Below the pieces are notes generated by a model. It searched no databases. It was not told the DNA's origin and saw only the letters and a program-made list of their open reading frames with translations. Made by a program: the position numbers and the translations under genes. From positions 1-64,000 of the forward strand of contig WTXI01000098.1 in assembly GCA_022376515.1 (NCBI GenBank): a stretch of DNA of 64,000 bases, read 5' to 3'. Numbering within the stretch: position 1 is the stretch's first letter; the number at the start of each line of letters is the position of its first letter. Positions 11,457 to 22,058 of the stretch are shown piece by piece. The DNA is from Lactifluus volemus (Eukaryota; Basidiomycota; Agaricomycetes; Russulales; Russulaceae).

Positions 11457-12394
11457 TGTCACGGTTCGCAGGGACCGTGGCTCGAAGTGAGCGTCGTTCT
11501 GGTTGGCTATTTGCTGTGGCGAGTCGGACAAGACTAGCAACACCAAATAGTCGATTCTAGCACGCGCAGGCAAGGTCCTGTGTGGAGTAGACTTGACTGT
11601 GCGAACTCTGGGTGTCTGTATCGCGCGAGACGGACTAGCGGGCCGGCGCACGCGATGGTCGGAGTTACCGTTCCCAAAGAGGATAGACGGTGGCAGATGG
11701 GTTAATGACGATGTGTAGGTTCAACCGCAACACGGGCGCGAGTGTATTTGGAATGCAAGAGATGCTCGCCTTCCAAGGACACTCGTGAGAGGTTGAACTA
11801 AGGTTCGAGGGCGGACGCGGGGTGAGAAGTGGGGACTACTTCTCACAGCGCGTTCGTATTAGGGTTCAGGCGTCTGGGGACTTGTTGCACGGAAATGGAA
11901 CAAGTTCACAGATGTCTGATCGTGGCGCGAAGTACCTGGATCAAGGTACGAAGAGGGGATTCACAAGAAGAGAGGAGGAAGATGCGATGCGAGTGTGAAC
12001 AGGAGACAATGAAGTGCGATTCTAGACGAAGCTGAAGCTGGGGCTTTAGCTCGTCTACAGGGCCCTATTTATGCGTACAGAGGGCCAGCCAATTATCCTA
12101 CAAAGGTCACAGTACAGTAGCGAAGTCAAGACTATTGACTAAGGACCTGAGTCAGTTCTGATGACTCAAGAACTGACTCAGTGCGCCTGACTCAAGATCT
12201 GAGTCAAGAACGCTGACTCAAGATTTGAGTCATGATCCCTGAGTCAAATACACATCCAAAATGGTGACGCACAGCCCCCAGAAGCGGAACAGAGGGGGGG
12301 CTGGCCAAGGAAAGGGATCCTAGGTCACAACACAAGTCGAAAATCAGACGGAAAACCGTAAGAAATGGGCCGGGCGGCCCGCATAACCGTAACA
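11457..12394 (-). mobile_element. Solo LTR, 938 bp, in NLR-A
   Basis: Ends are TGTCACGGTT and AACCGTAACA (imperfect inverted repeat), flanked by the 5-bp duplication GGCGT (11,452-11,456 and 12,395-12,399). No coding capacity or internal region, so a solo LTR produced by LTR recombination, or less likely a TRIM-like element. The minus orientation is inferred: on that strand a cluster of eight TGA(C/G)TCA sites (12,148-12,246) precedes a TATA-like CATAAATAGGG. The family (copia or gypsy) cannot be told from an LTR alone. Confidence 0.88.
12148..12246. promoter_or_regulatory. Cluster of eight TGASTCA sites in solo LTR
   Basis: Eight TGACTCA or TGAGTCA heptamers within 99 bp. This is the core bound by fungal Gcn4/CPC1-type and AP-1-type bZIP activators. 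Placed upstream of a TATA-like motif on the minus strand, it looks like the enhancer of the LTR promoter. Confidence 0.6.
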
Positions 12395-14049
12395 GGCGTA
12401 TTGCCTCAGCTTCACATGACCGCATCATTCACATCTGGGATGCCGCCACAGGAGTGGTCGTTGTGGGCCCATTTTCTGGACATACCGATCTAGTTTTTTC
12501 CGTTGCATTCTCGCCGGACGGGAAGCGTATCGTATCAGCCTCTGGAGATCGCACTATTCGTGTTTGGGATGCCGAAAATGGAGAGGCCATAGGAGACCCG
12601 TTTACTGGACACACTCAGTTTCTCAGATCTGTTGCATTTTCTCCAGATGGGAAGCACATTGCTTCGGCCTCGGCAGATTGCACGATTCGCATATGGGATG
12701 TGGCAACAGGAGAGGCCATAGTAGCACCATTCACTGGACATACAGATGAGGTCAACTCTGTTGCTTTCTCGCCCGATGGGCAACGTATCATCTCAGCTTC
12801 AGACGATCGCACGATTCACGCGTGGAATTCTGCCACAGGAGAGACCATAGCATGCCCTTTTACAGGTCACACAGGTCCGGTGTTTTGTGTTGCATTCTCA
12901 CCAGACGGGTGGTGGATTGCTTCGGCCTCGGAAGATAGCACGATTCGCCTATGGGATGCTCCAACAGTAGCAAAGCCGCTTCCTGGATACACCGAATCGG
13001 TCGACTCTGTTGTAGTCTCCCCGGAGATCACGGCCTCATGGGATCGCACGGTTAGTGCGAAAACAGAAAATATCGGGAAGGACGACATTATGAACAAGTT
13101 TCTAATTAATAATGATGGGTGGATGTATGGGGAAAGGGGAGAACTTCTTGTATGGATTCCCCAGGTTCACCGACCATATTTTCATAGGTCCAACACCATC
13201 TGGATTGCAGGCAGATACGAAACTTGGCTTGAACTGGACAATTTTGTGCATGGATTAAATTGGACTACGGTATATCACAATGTCTAAATAGTGTCGGTTG
13301 CAGTTAGGTTTTTTATTTCAAAGTCCCTAAGCTCACAAAACTGTATGTTACTATTACAGTGACTTCCAAAACCCTTCTCATAAAACTGACCCTCACCCCA
13401 AAATAGCTATATCATCTGAACGACAGATCGTGCGGCCTTGTGTAGGATCTCATTTTGAAGGTCTACATCTTAGCGTTCGAACAAGATACTGTATGTACTA
13501 GTAGACTAAGTATTACGTGAGATATTAGTAAATAAGTCCGATGTACTATGAGAAGGGTTTTGTTGCTGTTTGTTCTATCTACATTTAGTCTAGATTATTA
13601 GTATTTTGTATACCCTCCCTTGGCATTATAAACACTCATTACCCTTCTAGGCATACTTTCTATCAGATTTTGACAGATAGAGGTATCAATTTCCCACCAT
13701 TCCTTCTCTACCCTCTCCCAAAGCTGAGTTATCCCCTCTGCTGGGTTTTCATAGGCATTAAGCCTTCTTTTGAGATGACTCCAAAGATGTTCTATGGGAT
13801 TGAGGTCTGGAGACTGAGCTGGCCAGTCTAGAACCTGCATATGATGGGTTTTGAACCAATCTTGGGCCTTGTGACATCTATGTTTTGAGTCTCCATCCTG
13901 TTGGAAAATGAACTTGCCTCGCTTTTTCTTGAAATGCTTGATGGATTGCTGAAGTTCATCCTCCAAAATGCTGACATAAAGGTCACCATTCATCCTCCCA
14001 TCAATCTTTGTGGCATAGCCAACCCCTTCATCAGGAAGATCACGTTTTT

Positions 14050-14109
14050 CTTGTCGCGACTTGTACAAGCTTGTACAAGCTTGTACAAGCTTGTACAAGT
14101 CGCGACAAG
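14050..14109. repeat. 60-bp perfect palindrome at Plavaka left end
   Basis: Two 30-nt arms without spacer, built from four TTGTACAAGC-type units between TTGTCGCGAC and its complement. Lies 21 bp inside the left terminus. It could extrude as a cruciform; a role in transposase binding is a guess. Confidence 0.9.
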
Positions 14110-14689
14110 TCCAAAAAGTTGGCAAGCCACAAGCTCGACAAGCAACGTCGAAATTTTGACAAGTTCAGACATTTTTTGTTTGAACAAGACTGACAAGGCT
14201 GACAAGTGGACAAGCCGGCAAGTGTGAAGATATAACACTGCACTGTAGCACGTTTCCATTGAACCTAGTGTACTGGTAGTAGTGCTGGGAGCCTGGGGGG
14301 ACTACATTCATATCAACGACTAAATACGCAAAGGAGGGGGGAGGGGGGGGTATAAATGAACAGAAAACCAGCCATTGAACGCTGGGAGGACTATAACCAA
14401 ATCAACGACTACATTGGGGGTATAAATGGACGGAAAACAGGGAAAAGACAGGAGCAAGTTCAAACGCGCAAAGGGGTATAACCATATAAGTGAACGGAAA
14501 GCGAAAAGACAGGGGGTGAGCTCAAATGCCCAACATCGAAACGTCTCCGAGCCCGGACCTGCGAGGGGTATCAACATATGGAGCTGCTTGACCTGGGACT
14601 CCGAAAACAGTGCCGGAAATCTAAAAAATGAGAACTAGTAAAGGTTGCGATCCAAGCGACGTATATGAATACGTTACCACTGGCATTGG
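14110..14689. other. Plavaka left subterminal and non-coding region
   Basis: GACAAG-rich to about 14,220, then an imperfectly repeated block around 14,310-14,510 (GGGGGTATAAATG and AACGACTACATT motifs recur). No gene seen. Confidence 0.5.
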
Positions 14690-17227
14690 CTAATCAGATC
14701 CGGGTTCGTCAGCGGAAACAATTGGACTGCTCGGCTCATGGAGGATTCGGCGTTTTCGCTCCATTGAAGGTGCGTCAACACGAATGTCTTGATCTTGCTG
14801 GAATTGGGCTCCACAGCTTTCCAAGATCCGCATCCAGCGTCTCTTAGAAAGCCCCCCTGCGGACGCGATGTAATCGTCAATCATACCACCCATTTTCTCG
14901 CGCGTGTAGTTTCCTATGTCCTCCTGCCTGCCGGTCTTATACATTAGGAATGCGCGCTCGACCTGATTATTTCGGTTAGCATAAGCACGGGGGTATGGCT
15001 AAACACTCACGCCGCCAGCAGCCATACCAAGGGCCCCCTTTGGATAGCCGAAATCAAAGCATGAGCCCTTGCACCATTTGATAAACGATGTGAGCACGGA
15101 TATTACGAAAGGCGACTGGAATATTTCTCGGGGTTTCTAGATCACGAAATGTGTCAGGGCACAAGGGAAATATGTACGAGGCGTCACGATAGACATACGA
15201 TGTAATAAATCGAGTCTTCCGGGTAAGTGCAATCAACAGGGGTGGGTACTTTCCAGATCCCTGGCCCGTTGTGCCGTGTGGCCCATGAAGCATATTTAGC
15301 GATCGCGACGTGATTCCCTGCAAATTCCGGGGAATTAAAATGAGTAGCGACAACCTTAATCGCTTGACGGCCGAAGTAGGCGCGCTTGTCATTGATGCGA
15401 CTCTTGGCCTGTAGTACAAAATGTCAGCAAGCTACAGTAAACTTGAATGGAACGGATTTGAAGGAAATAAATACACACCATGTTATAGATCTTGTCATTC
15501 AGTTGAACCTTGTATCCTGACTGAGGGTACACAATATCAATGAGCATCTGGATTGTTTGAACCTCATCGGATCCGGGCTCAGATAGTTCCCAAGGCTTAT
15601 CGAGAGATCCAAGGTAGGCATAAAGCGTTGGTAGGAACCTAGTGACCCAAGCAGAACGAGCAAATCTAGGAAGAAATTGACTTGCGTCCGAGTCTCCCGG
15701 CGAGCCAGGGGTCGACAGAGACCCGACATCTCCAGTGGGGGTCACGACTTGGACGGAGGTTTTCAAATTACCTTTCAGGCTCAAAGTACGATGAATGCCC
15801 CGGGCCTTTGCCGGCAGTGGCTTTGCTTGTTCAACAGAAGTGGAACCTGCTGGTTTCGAGCTGGAAGCGAGGACGGGCCTGGGTTTCGGACGCTTTGATG
15901 CTGGGACTGTGACTTTATCATCGCTATCATCGCCGGCGTCGCAGATGAGAACAGTCTGACAAATTTGGTCAAGTGATGTTCATGGCAATATCCAAAGAGG
16001 GAACAATGACACGCACATCATTTTTGCGATCAAGGTTGGCATGACCACTGGTACTCAGGCGGTGGGAAGGCTGAACCGCGGAAGCATCGTCATCGTTGAG
16101 CCCACCGATCGGGTCCTGGACAGGCAGTCCTTGGAAACTGGCATTTCCTGAGCCTGAGGCACCCTGACCGTGACTCCGAGTCGGAGTCTTCGAGTTTGCC
16201 TTCCAGTTCGGGAGAAAACCTGAGGGAATGCCAGCCATGGCCGCGGCCTTGGATTTCTTTTTCGTGCTGTCATCATTGCCAATGGGTCACACGTGTGTCA
16301 GATTGACTCAGATTTAATTACGCCACTGGGAAATCTGTCACCTGGTTTTGGGACGCTGTGACTCGGGAGTCTTCGCCAAGCGCCGCCTTTGTCCTGCCTT
16401 AATTTCTGCCTTAGCAACTTCGACGGCCGCTCGAATCTCCCCTTTTGCCCGCTTTTTGTTTCTCTGTGATGAATCATGGCACCTTTCGGCTCACCGCTTA
16501 TGAATCTATGACCGGCGACTGGACTTACAGTCGCCTTCTTGGCTAGAACGGCCATGGTCAGTTGACCCTGCGTTCCCTGCTCTTCGTCCTCAGACACGCC
16601 GACGACTTCTGACGTGGTGGACTCCGAGTCCGAGTCCATGGTTGTGGTGTCGCCAACATCATTTGCCGCGGTTTCTTCTTCCTGTGCTTCCCTGTTGTCT
16701 TCTAGCTCCTCCTCAACTTCCATTCTTGCCAATACCTCGATCTTCTCTTGTTCCAGCCTCTGTAATCTGAGCCTGTTCTCTCTCTTACGCTCCTCCAAGG
16801 CTTTAATCTCGGAGCTCATCCGCTTAGGACGTTTCATATCTGGTGCCCCTGGATTGACGACACGGGACGCACGTGTTGGGTTAGGTGATCGAGGTGGAAG
16901 ATTCTGAAACCTCCCCTTTGCGGGCTTTGCCTTCGTATGCATTGGGTGGGTCAGCTCCACATCTTCCATCTCCACATCGGTGTCGCCGTCGCCGTCGTCA
17001 AGTGATCCCGCGAGAGGCTGCTCAGCCTCGTTGTTTTCGTTTGTGCCACGAGGACTCGGAGACGTAGCCTTCAGTAAGATTTGGGCCTTTATTAGCGAGG
17101 CCTTGGAGGAGTGCTGTATCGTCATACTCACTGGCTCTAACTGGGGACTCACATGGAGTGCGGGGGAATGCTCAGAGATATCTGAGACCGCATAGGAGCG
17201 GGTGATACGACTTTGACGGGGATGCAT
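14690..17227 (-). CDS. DUF6532 protein of the Plavaka element
   Basis: Multi-exon minus-strand gene. The first long exon starts at 17,227 and encodes a charged, acidic, coiled-coil region (Glu/Arg-rich stretch near 16,740-16,810, then an Asp/Ser/Glu-rich stretch). Middle exons are proline- and serine-rich. The C-terminal third carries motifs I recognise as DUF6532: ARSAWVTRFLPTLYAYLG, DIVYPQSGYKV, AKSRINDKRAYFG, the region of KVPTPVDCTYPEDS, and RAFLMYKTGRQEDIGNYTRE. The last exon ends at 14,690. Genes of this family commonly accompany Plavaka transposases in mushroom genomes; molecular function unknown. Part of the exon near 15,050-15,190 reads with a stop in my hands, so a lesion or a mis-placed intron is possible. 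Confidence 0.7.
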
Positions 17228-17545
17228 TATGGGGAATTTATGTATGGTTTAATGGTTTCAACTTGAAGGGAACGACAGTACTGATTTAATTTTTTTTAAG
17301 GAGAGAAAAAACGAGTGAATGGTCTTGGGAAAAAAATGATGGTGAGTAGCTGGGTTGCAACGACTTCGTGAACGCCGTTGGACCCTTTTTTCAAAATCCG
17401 TACATGTCCTATTGGTTGCTGTGTTGAACTTCAACTCAGCAAGTCTAATTCAAGATTTACTCGTACTGGCGGGCTCCAATTGAACTTGTACCCGCTCACT
17501 GCATGGCTACTTCTAGTAACGATCTTCCCCCCCCCCTCCGACTGT
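17228..17545. promoter_or_regulatory. Divergent promoter region of Plavaka genes
   Basis: The interval between the two diverging genes of the element. It contains a T/A-rich tract (17,284-17,300) and no open gene. Probably drives both genes; no defined sites. Confidence 0.35.
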
Positions 17546-20500
17546 CTTCGTTTGTCCAGTCTGCTTTCACATATGCAAGTCAGAGCGTGGACTAAATCTG
17601 CACAGAAATGCCCTCCATCGACATTTTACACCGGACTACGAAAGAATCCCCACAAAGCAAGTTCATCCAGATTTGAATGGTGCGAGCGGGTCTAGTCCAA
17701 TACTACTTCATGTTGACACTCTGTAGGAATTCCTTGCGACTCAAATGGTCGCTTCCTTCCTCCTCACACTCCGCCACCGCCTCGCGCACCTTCTGAGGGT
17801 GTTTCACCCAACCCCTGGCGTCCCTTTGGATCTCGACTTGAATTCGACTTCGCGCATTACCATTTCGTAGAACTTCAGAGTTCTGGACGCAATATCGACA
17901 AAGCTCTTGATATGTGGGCAGCATCTGTGATGGAATTTGGGGGTAATGTGCCATGGAAAAATTCTGCTGACTTGTATAGGACAATTGATGCCATCCAGCA
18001 CGGTGATGCGCCATGGAAAGTTTACCAAGTCCATTACCAGGGCCCACTTCCTCCTGGTACCCCACCAAAGTGGATGACTGAGAGTTATGAGCTGTGCATG
18101 CGAGATGCACGACAGGTTCTCCACCACCAACTCAGTACACGAGAGTTTTCAGGTAACATTTCTTACGCTCCATATAAGCACCCAGGCGCTGATGGACGAT
18201 GCATTCACAGGTAACATTAATTATGCCCCATATAAGCATCAAGACGCCGACGGACAACGCGTTTGGTCAAATTTGATGTCAGCTGATTGGGCTTGGAAGC
18301 AGGCGGTACACCGAAGTCTAAATTTGCCGTTTTTGGATTGCGCAGCTGATGGATCACCAGGATGCGATTGCGAAAGACAGGGCCACTCATGGGGCCATGT
18401 TTGTTCCAATTATAGCCGGAAGCGACAAGACAACTGTATCTGTAGCGACAGGGAACCAGGAATATCACCCAGTCTATATGTCACCCGGGAACCTATCAAA
18501 CATAGCACGGCGGGCTCACACCAACGCCTTCCTCCCTATCGCCTTTCTCCCTATTCCAAAAAGTGAGTACACTTTTCGCTCGTGTCTATTAAACAAGATA
18601 GACTAATATAAGGCATTTCTAGCTTCGAAAAAAAATCGGAAGGCGGCAACGTATCAAACGTTTTGCCGACAGATGTACCATGCATCACTTTCCATCATTT
18701 TCGAGCCGCTCAAGCCAGGGATGTCGGCGCCAGAAGTCATAAAATGTCCTGATGGCCATTTTCGACGCGCCATATATGGTTTAGGTCCTTACATTGCTGA
18801 TTACCCCGAACAGGTGTGGTTGGCGGCTATCGTGCAAGGGTGGTGTCCGAAGTATGTCATTTATGCTCTTTTATTTGATATAGATACTGAAAATACGCAG
18901 GTGCGATGCGCCTCCTCATGATCTCGATTGCAACGGGTCCCACCGGAGGAGTGAGAGAAAAACAGAATTTCTTATCGGTGCATGGGATCCAGGTACGCTG
19001 TGGACCACTTTTGGCGTTCGTGCAGATGTCGTGGTATGTTTTTATTATACTCCTTTGTTGCTCCCATAATGTTAAAGGTGATTTACAGCCATTTACCCAT
19101 TCGTTCCCTCGGGCAGACATCCATGAGCTCTTATCACCAGATCTACTCCACCAAGTCATCAAGGGCACATTCAAAGATCACCTCGTCACCTGGGTGAACG
19201 AGTACCTTCTGGAGGAGCATCGTGAAGCCCGGGGGCTAGATATTATCGCTGACATTGACCGCCGGTACGTCGTTCATTTTTGCGAAGCTTATTCGTGTGA
19301 CGCGCATCTATGACTCGGATAGTATATCTGCTGTGCCACCATTCCCTGGGTTGCGCCGCTTCCCAGATGGCCGAGACTTCAAACAGTGGACTGGTGACGA
19401 CTCAAAGGCCCTCATGAAGGTAAGGTCCCGTTACTATCATGCATTTTACAGCAGCTAAAACAATATGGAGGTATATTTAGGGGCAATCGCCGGTCATGTA
19501 CCAGACGGGATGGTTAAATCTCTGGCGGCTTTCCTCGACTTCTGTTACATTGCCCGGCGCAATGCCATCACCAGTGAAGGGCTCAAGCAACTAGAGCACG
19601 CTCTGGATCGGTTCCACGTTTACCGAGATGTATTTGTTGGCACAGCCGGTGTTAGCGGCGACCAGATATCGCTCCCGCGACAGCACTCGCTCAAGCATTA
19701 CGTGCGCTCAATTCGTCTCTTTGGATCGCCAAATGGACTGTGTTCATCGATAACTGAATCGAAACACATTAAGGCAGTCAAGGAGCCCTGGCGACGTTCA
19801 AACCGCTTTCAAGCTCTGGCACAAATGCTACAGACAAACTGCCGGATGGACAAACTAGCGGCTGCACATCAGGTACTTACAACGCTTGGGATGATGGATG
19901 GGACAACGTCGTCACATCAGGCGATGCTTCTCAGAGGTGAACAGCCCCAACCAAGGCCCAGGGTAGGAGCAATGGCCGCTGAAGACAATATGGACGATGA
20001 CGACCATGGCCCAGCCCCAGGTCCCAAATCCTTGTCCTCAGTTGAGCTAGCTCACACTCCTGGTATGTTCCCCAATATTCTCATCGTGATTACGTTCGAG
20101 ACGACTCATTGATGACCATCATGATAGCGCGAGGCTATCCACGAACTCTCAGATCCCTCGCGATTCACATTGACCAACCTGAATTCCCAGCGGCTCTTCG
20201 TCGGTTCTTATATGACCAAGTCAACCCAGACTCTGATATTTCACCTGCCGATGTCGATATCAACGATTGCCCAGACTTTACTGGCCGTATTGTCGTTTTC
20301 CAATCTGCTGTCGCCTGCTTTTACGCACCAAGTGACCTTTGTGGAGCCGGTGGAATGTATCATGAACGCATACGCTCCCACCAAAATTGGAAGGGTAAAT
20401 ATCCGCGATACGACACCATGTTCATCAAAACAGGCCCGGATTCCGATCCAATGTATGGCATGACCATTGGCCGTGCCCTCCTTTTTTTCTCGTTTACGTT

Positions 20501-20786
20501 TAGAGAGAAATACTTTCCTTGCGTTCTCGTTAATTGGTATGTTCCGGGTAACGCGCCTGACGAAAACACAGGCATGTGGGTGGTACAGCCCGAATTCGCA
20601 GGTAATGGGCGTCGCCCTCTTTCCGTTGTCCACCTAGATTGCGTAGCAAGAGCAGCACATCTTCTCCCCGTTTATGGGACTTCGTTCATACCAGAGGACT
20701 TTCAATTTTACGACTCCCTTGACGCTTTTCGTGCATATTTCGTTAACAATGTTATTGACCACCATACTCACGAGTTTCTGTCATAA
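17546..20786 (+). CDS. Plavaka transposase, several introns, 5' end uncertain
   Basis: Exons read: NPWRPFGSRLEFDFAHYHF and VPWKNSADLYRTIDAIQHGD (17,800-18,152); intron 18,153-18,210; NINYAPYKH...; ATHGAMFVPIIAGSDKTTVS; intron 18,561-18,621; GLGPYIADYPEQVWLA and GWCPK (18,673-18,852); FPRADIHELLSPDLLHQ (19,100-19,262); PRQHSLKHYVRSIRLFGSP with ITESKHIKAVKEPWRR (19,465-20,060); and the C-terminal exon (20,127-20,786) with SDLCGAGGMYHERIRS and LDCVARAAHLLPVYG. These are hallmark motifs of Plavaka transposases. An N-terminal zinc-finger-like C/H stretch is visible at 17,563-17,620, but the reading frame between it and 17,730 contains stops, so the first exon is either damaged or wrongly placed. 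The protein would cut and move the element. Confidence 0.75.
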
Positions 20787-21240
20787 GAACTCATAGGTTT
20801 TCAATTTTATGGTCCAAACCCGTCGAAGGGGGCGCAGCCTCTGCCAGCCTGACTCTGAGTGTCCTGCGATCATGTCCAATTACTCGTCCTGTCGCTGCGG
20901 CATCTGGCCAGGACCTTATCGTGATCACGATCCTGTTATTGACCCACCTCCAGAGTCTGTCTGTCCCTGTTCTTGATCGCGGTGACTATCGACCATCGGC
21001 CTCCGTTGCCTGCTCCGAAGACGCCATGGGCATCCATCGAGCTCTGTCCCTGTTCTTGATCGCGGTGACTATCGACCATCGGCCTCCCTTGCCTGCTCCG
21101 AAGACGCCATGGGCATCCATCGAGCTCTGTCCCTGTTATCACGCGAGTTCTCCGGACATAGTATGACCTCATGTCCGAGCGTTACTTCACGCACGCATCG
21201 CCAACTGTATATTGTACTCTTCACTGGCTCACTGTGTTAT
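20787..21240. other. Plavaka right-arm DNA with an 83-bp tandem duplication
   Basis: Two nearly identical 83-bp copies lie at 20,961-21,043 and 21,044-21,126, followed by the start of a third. No gene is apparent before the captured fragment at 21,240. Confidence 0.6.
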
Positions 21241-21720
21241 GCGGAACCTTTCTGGCGCAGAGACAGAGACATATTTGACAACAAAACATCCCGATTATGC
21301 TATCCTTGCGGTTCGGATCGCTGCACCAACCTCCACAAGGAAACAAAGAAGAACTTTTCTCATGTTATCAAAGGTCTGTACAACTACGGTTTGTGCTGTT
21401 CAAAAGCTTTTCTGTCATGGTCTGAGTCTTGTTTAGTGAATCCTAAAACCGGGCAAGCTGCTAGCATGATCCCGAAGGAGACTTACGACGTCGTGATGGC
21501 TAACGCCGAAACCTTAGACTCTGCCATCATTTATGAGCGTGACTTCCGGTACAACTTGTACGTATCGCTGATGACGGAGAGAATATTACTGATGCCATCC
21601 CTATAGCTTTGGCTTCAAGACCCTAGAGTGTTCCTACGAACGACCTCAGCACCTTATCCTGCGCGCTGCAGTTGACATAGTGCACGGCTCCGATGTCGAA
21701 AGAGTTCTCCAGACATCAAC
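21240..21720 (+). pseudogene. Captured fragment of ribonucleotide reductase large subunit
   Basis: Translates as a piece of the N-terminal part of the ribonucleoside-diphosphate reductase large chain (roughly residues 70-175 of that family). Motifs: ETYLTTKHPDYAILAVRIA, NLHKETKKNFSHVI, TGQAASMIPKETYDVVMANA, LDSAIIYERDF, FGFKTLE and ERPQHLILRAAVDIVHG. Two introns are kept: about 21,390-21,438 between Y-N-Y and N-P-K-T, and about 21,559-21,606 between R-Y-N-F and F-G-F-K. Introns mean it was copied from DNA, not from mRNA. A 1-nt frameshift near 21,323 and loss of a short segment after FGFKTLE show it is not functional. It lies between the transposase gene and the right terminus of the Plavaka element. 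Confidence 0.85.
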
Positions 21721-22058
21721 CATACAACCTCACGCCGTCTACAATCGTTCCTCTGTTGCGCCATCTTCTTTCGTTCGTGGAGGCCAGTTGTGAGATGGCA
21801 CAAGTATACTGTATACAGCTGCCATATGACCCCGACAGCGCGACTCACTTCTCGTTGTAAAAACACGTCTCGTTTGTCACTATATTCGAGCACGCACGTG
21901 CAACTAGTACAGTAGTTAAAAATATATTTTTCGTAACTTGTCAACTTGTCAGCTTGTTGAGCTTGTCGGGTCTTGTCAGCTTGTTGACAAGCAAGAAAAG
22001 CCCTAACAAGCCCTGACAAGCTCGAAAAGTCGGCAAGAAAATTGTGATCTTGCTGATG
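21720..22058. other. Plavaka right subterminal region
   Basis: No gene. From about 21,935 to 22,038 it is packed with CTTGTC/GACAAG motifs, matching the left arm, and ends in the terminal inverted repeat. Confidence 0.7.

Larger units (their letters stand above)
1336..13287 (+). pseudogene. NLR-A: C2-NACHT-WD40 protein gene, disrupted
   Basis: Ten exons as in NLR-B: 1336-1349, 1401-1492, 1546-1699, 1749-1855, 1913-2262, 2317-2367, 2421-2625, 2676-2810, 2869-4403 and 4460-13287. Exons 1-9 are open and encode the C2 region, the helical domain and a NACHT NTPase with P-loop GQAGTGKS and Walker B VIDALDE. Exon 10 carries a 5-bp deletion near 4,570 (compare CTGCCCTACC in unit C) that shifts the frame before the WD40 repeats. 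It is then split by a copia element after 5,386 (inside repeat 6) and by a solo LTR after 11,456 (inside repeat 10). Removing both insertions and one TSD copy each leaves 2,323 nt, exactly 5 less than the 2,328 of NLR-B and NLR-D, so apart from the deletion the WD40 frame is otherwise open. The role of the family is inferred: fungal STAND proteins act in non-self recognition and programmed cell death. Confidence 0.9.
14029..22058 (+). mobile_element. Plavaka-type DNA transposon, 8.03 kb
   Basis: Ends are the inverted pair CATCAGGAAGATCACG (left) and its near complement ending CTGATG (right), flanked by a 2-bp TT duplication (14,027-14,028; 22,059-22,060). Both subterminal regions are packed with CTTGTC/GACAAG motifs. 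It carries two divergent genes, a Plavaka transposase (+) and a DUF6532 protein (-), plus a captured host gene fragment. Plavaka elements are CACTA-like and best known from Agaricomycetes. The boundary is supported by the exact repair of the Tc1 frame when the element is left out. Confidence 0.85.

Noticed and set aside
11829..12035. Small open frame inside the 938-bp insertion
   Set aside because: The insertion has LTR-type ends and a 5-bp TSD; the frame has no recognisable protein features.
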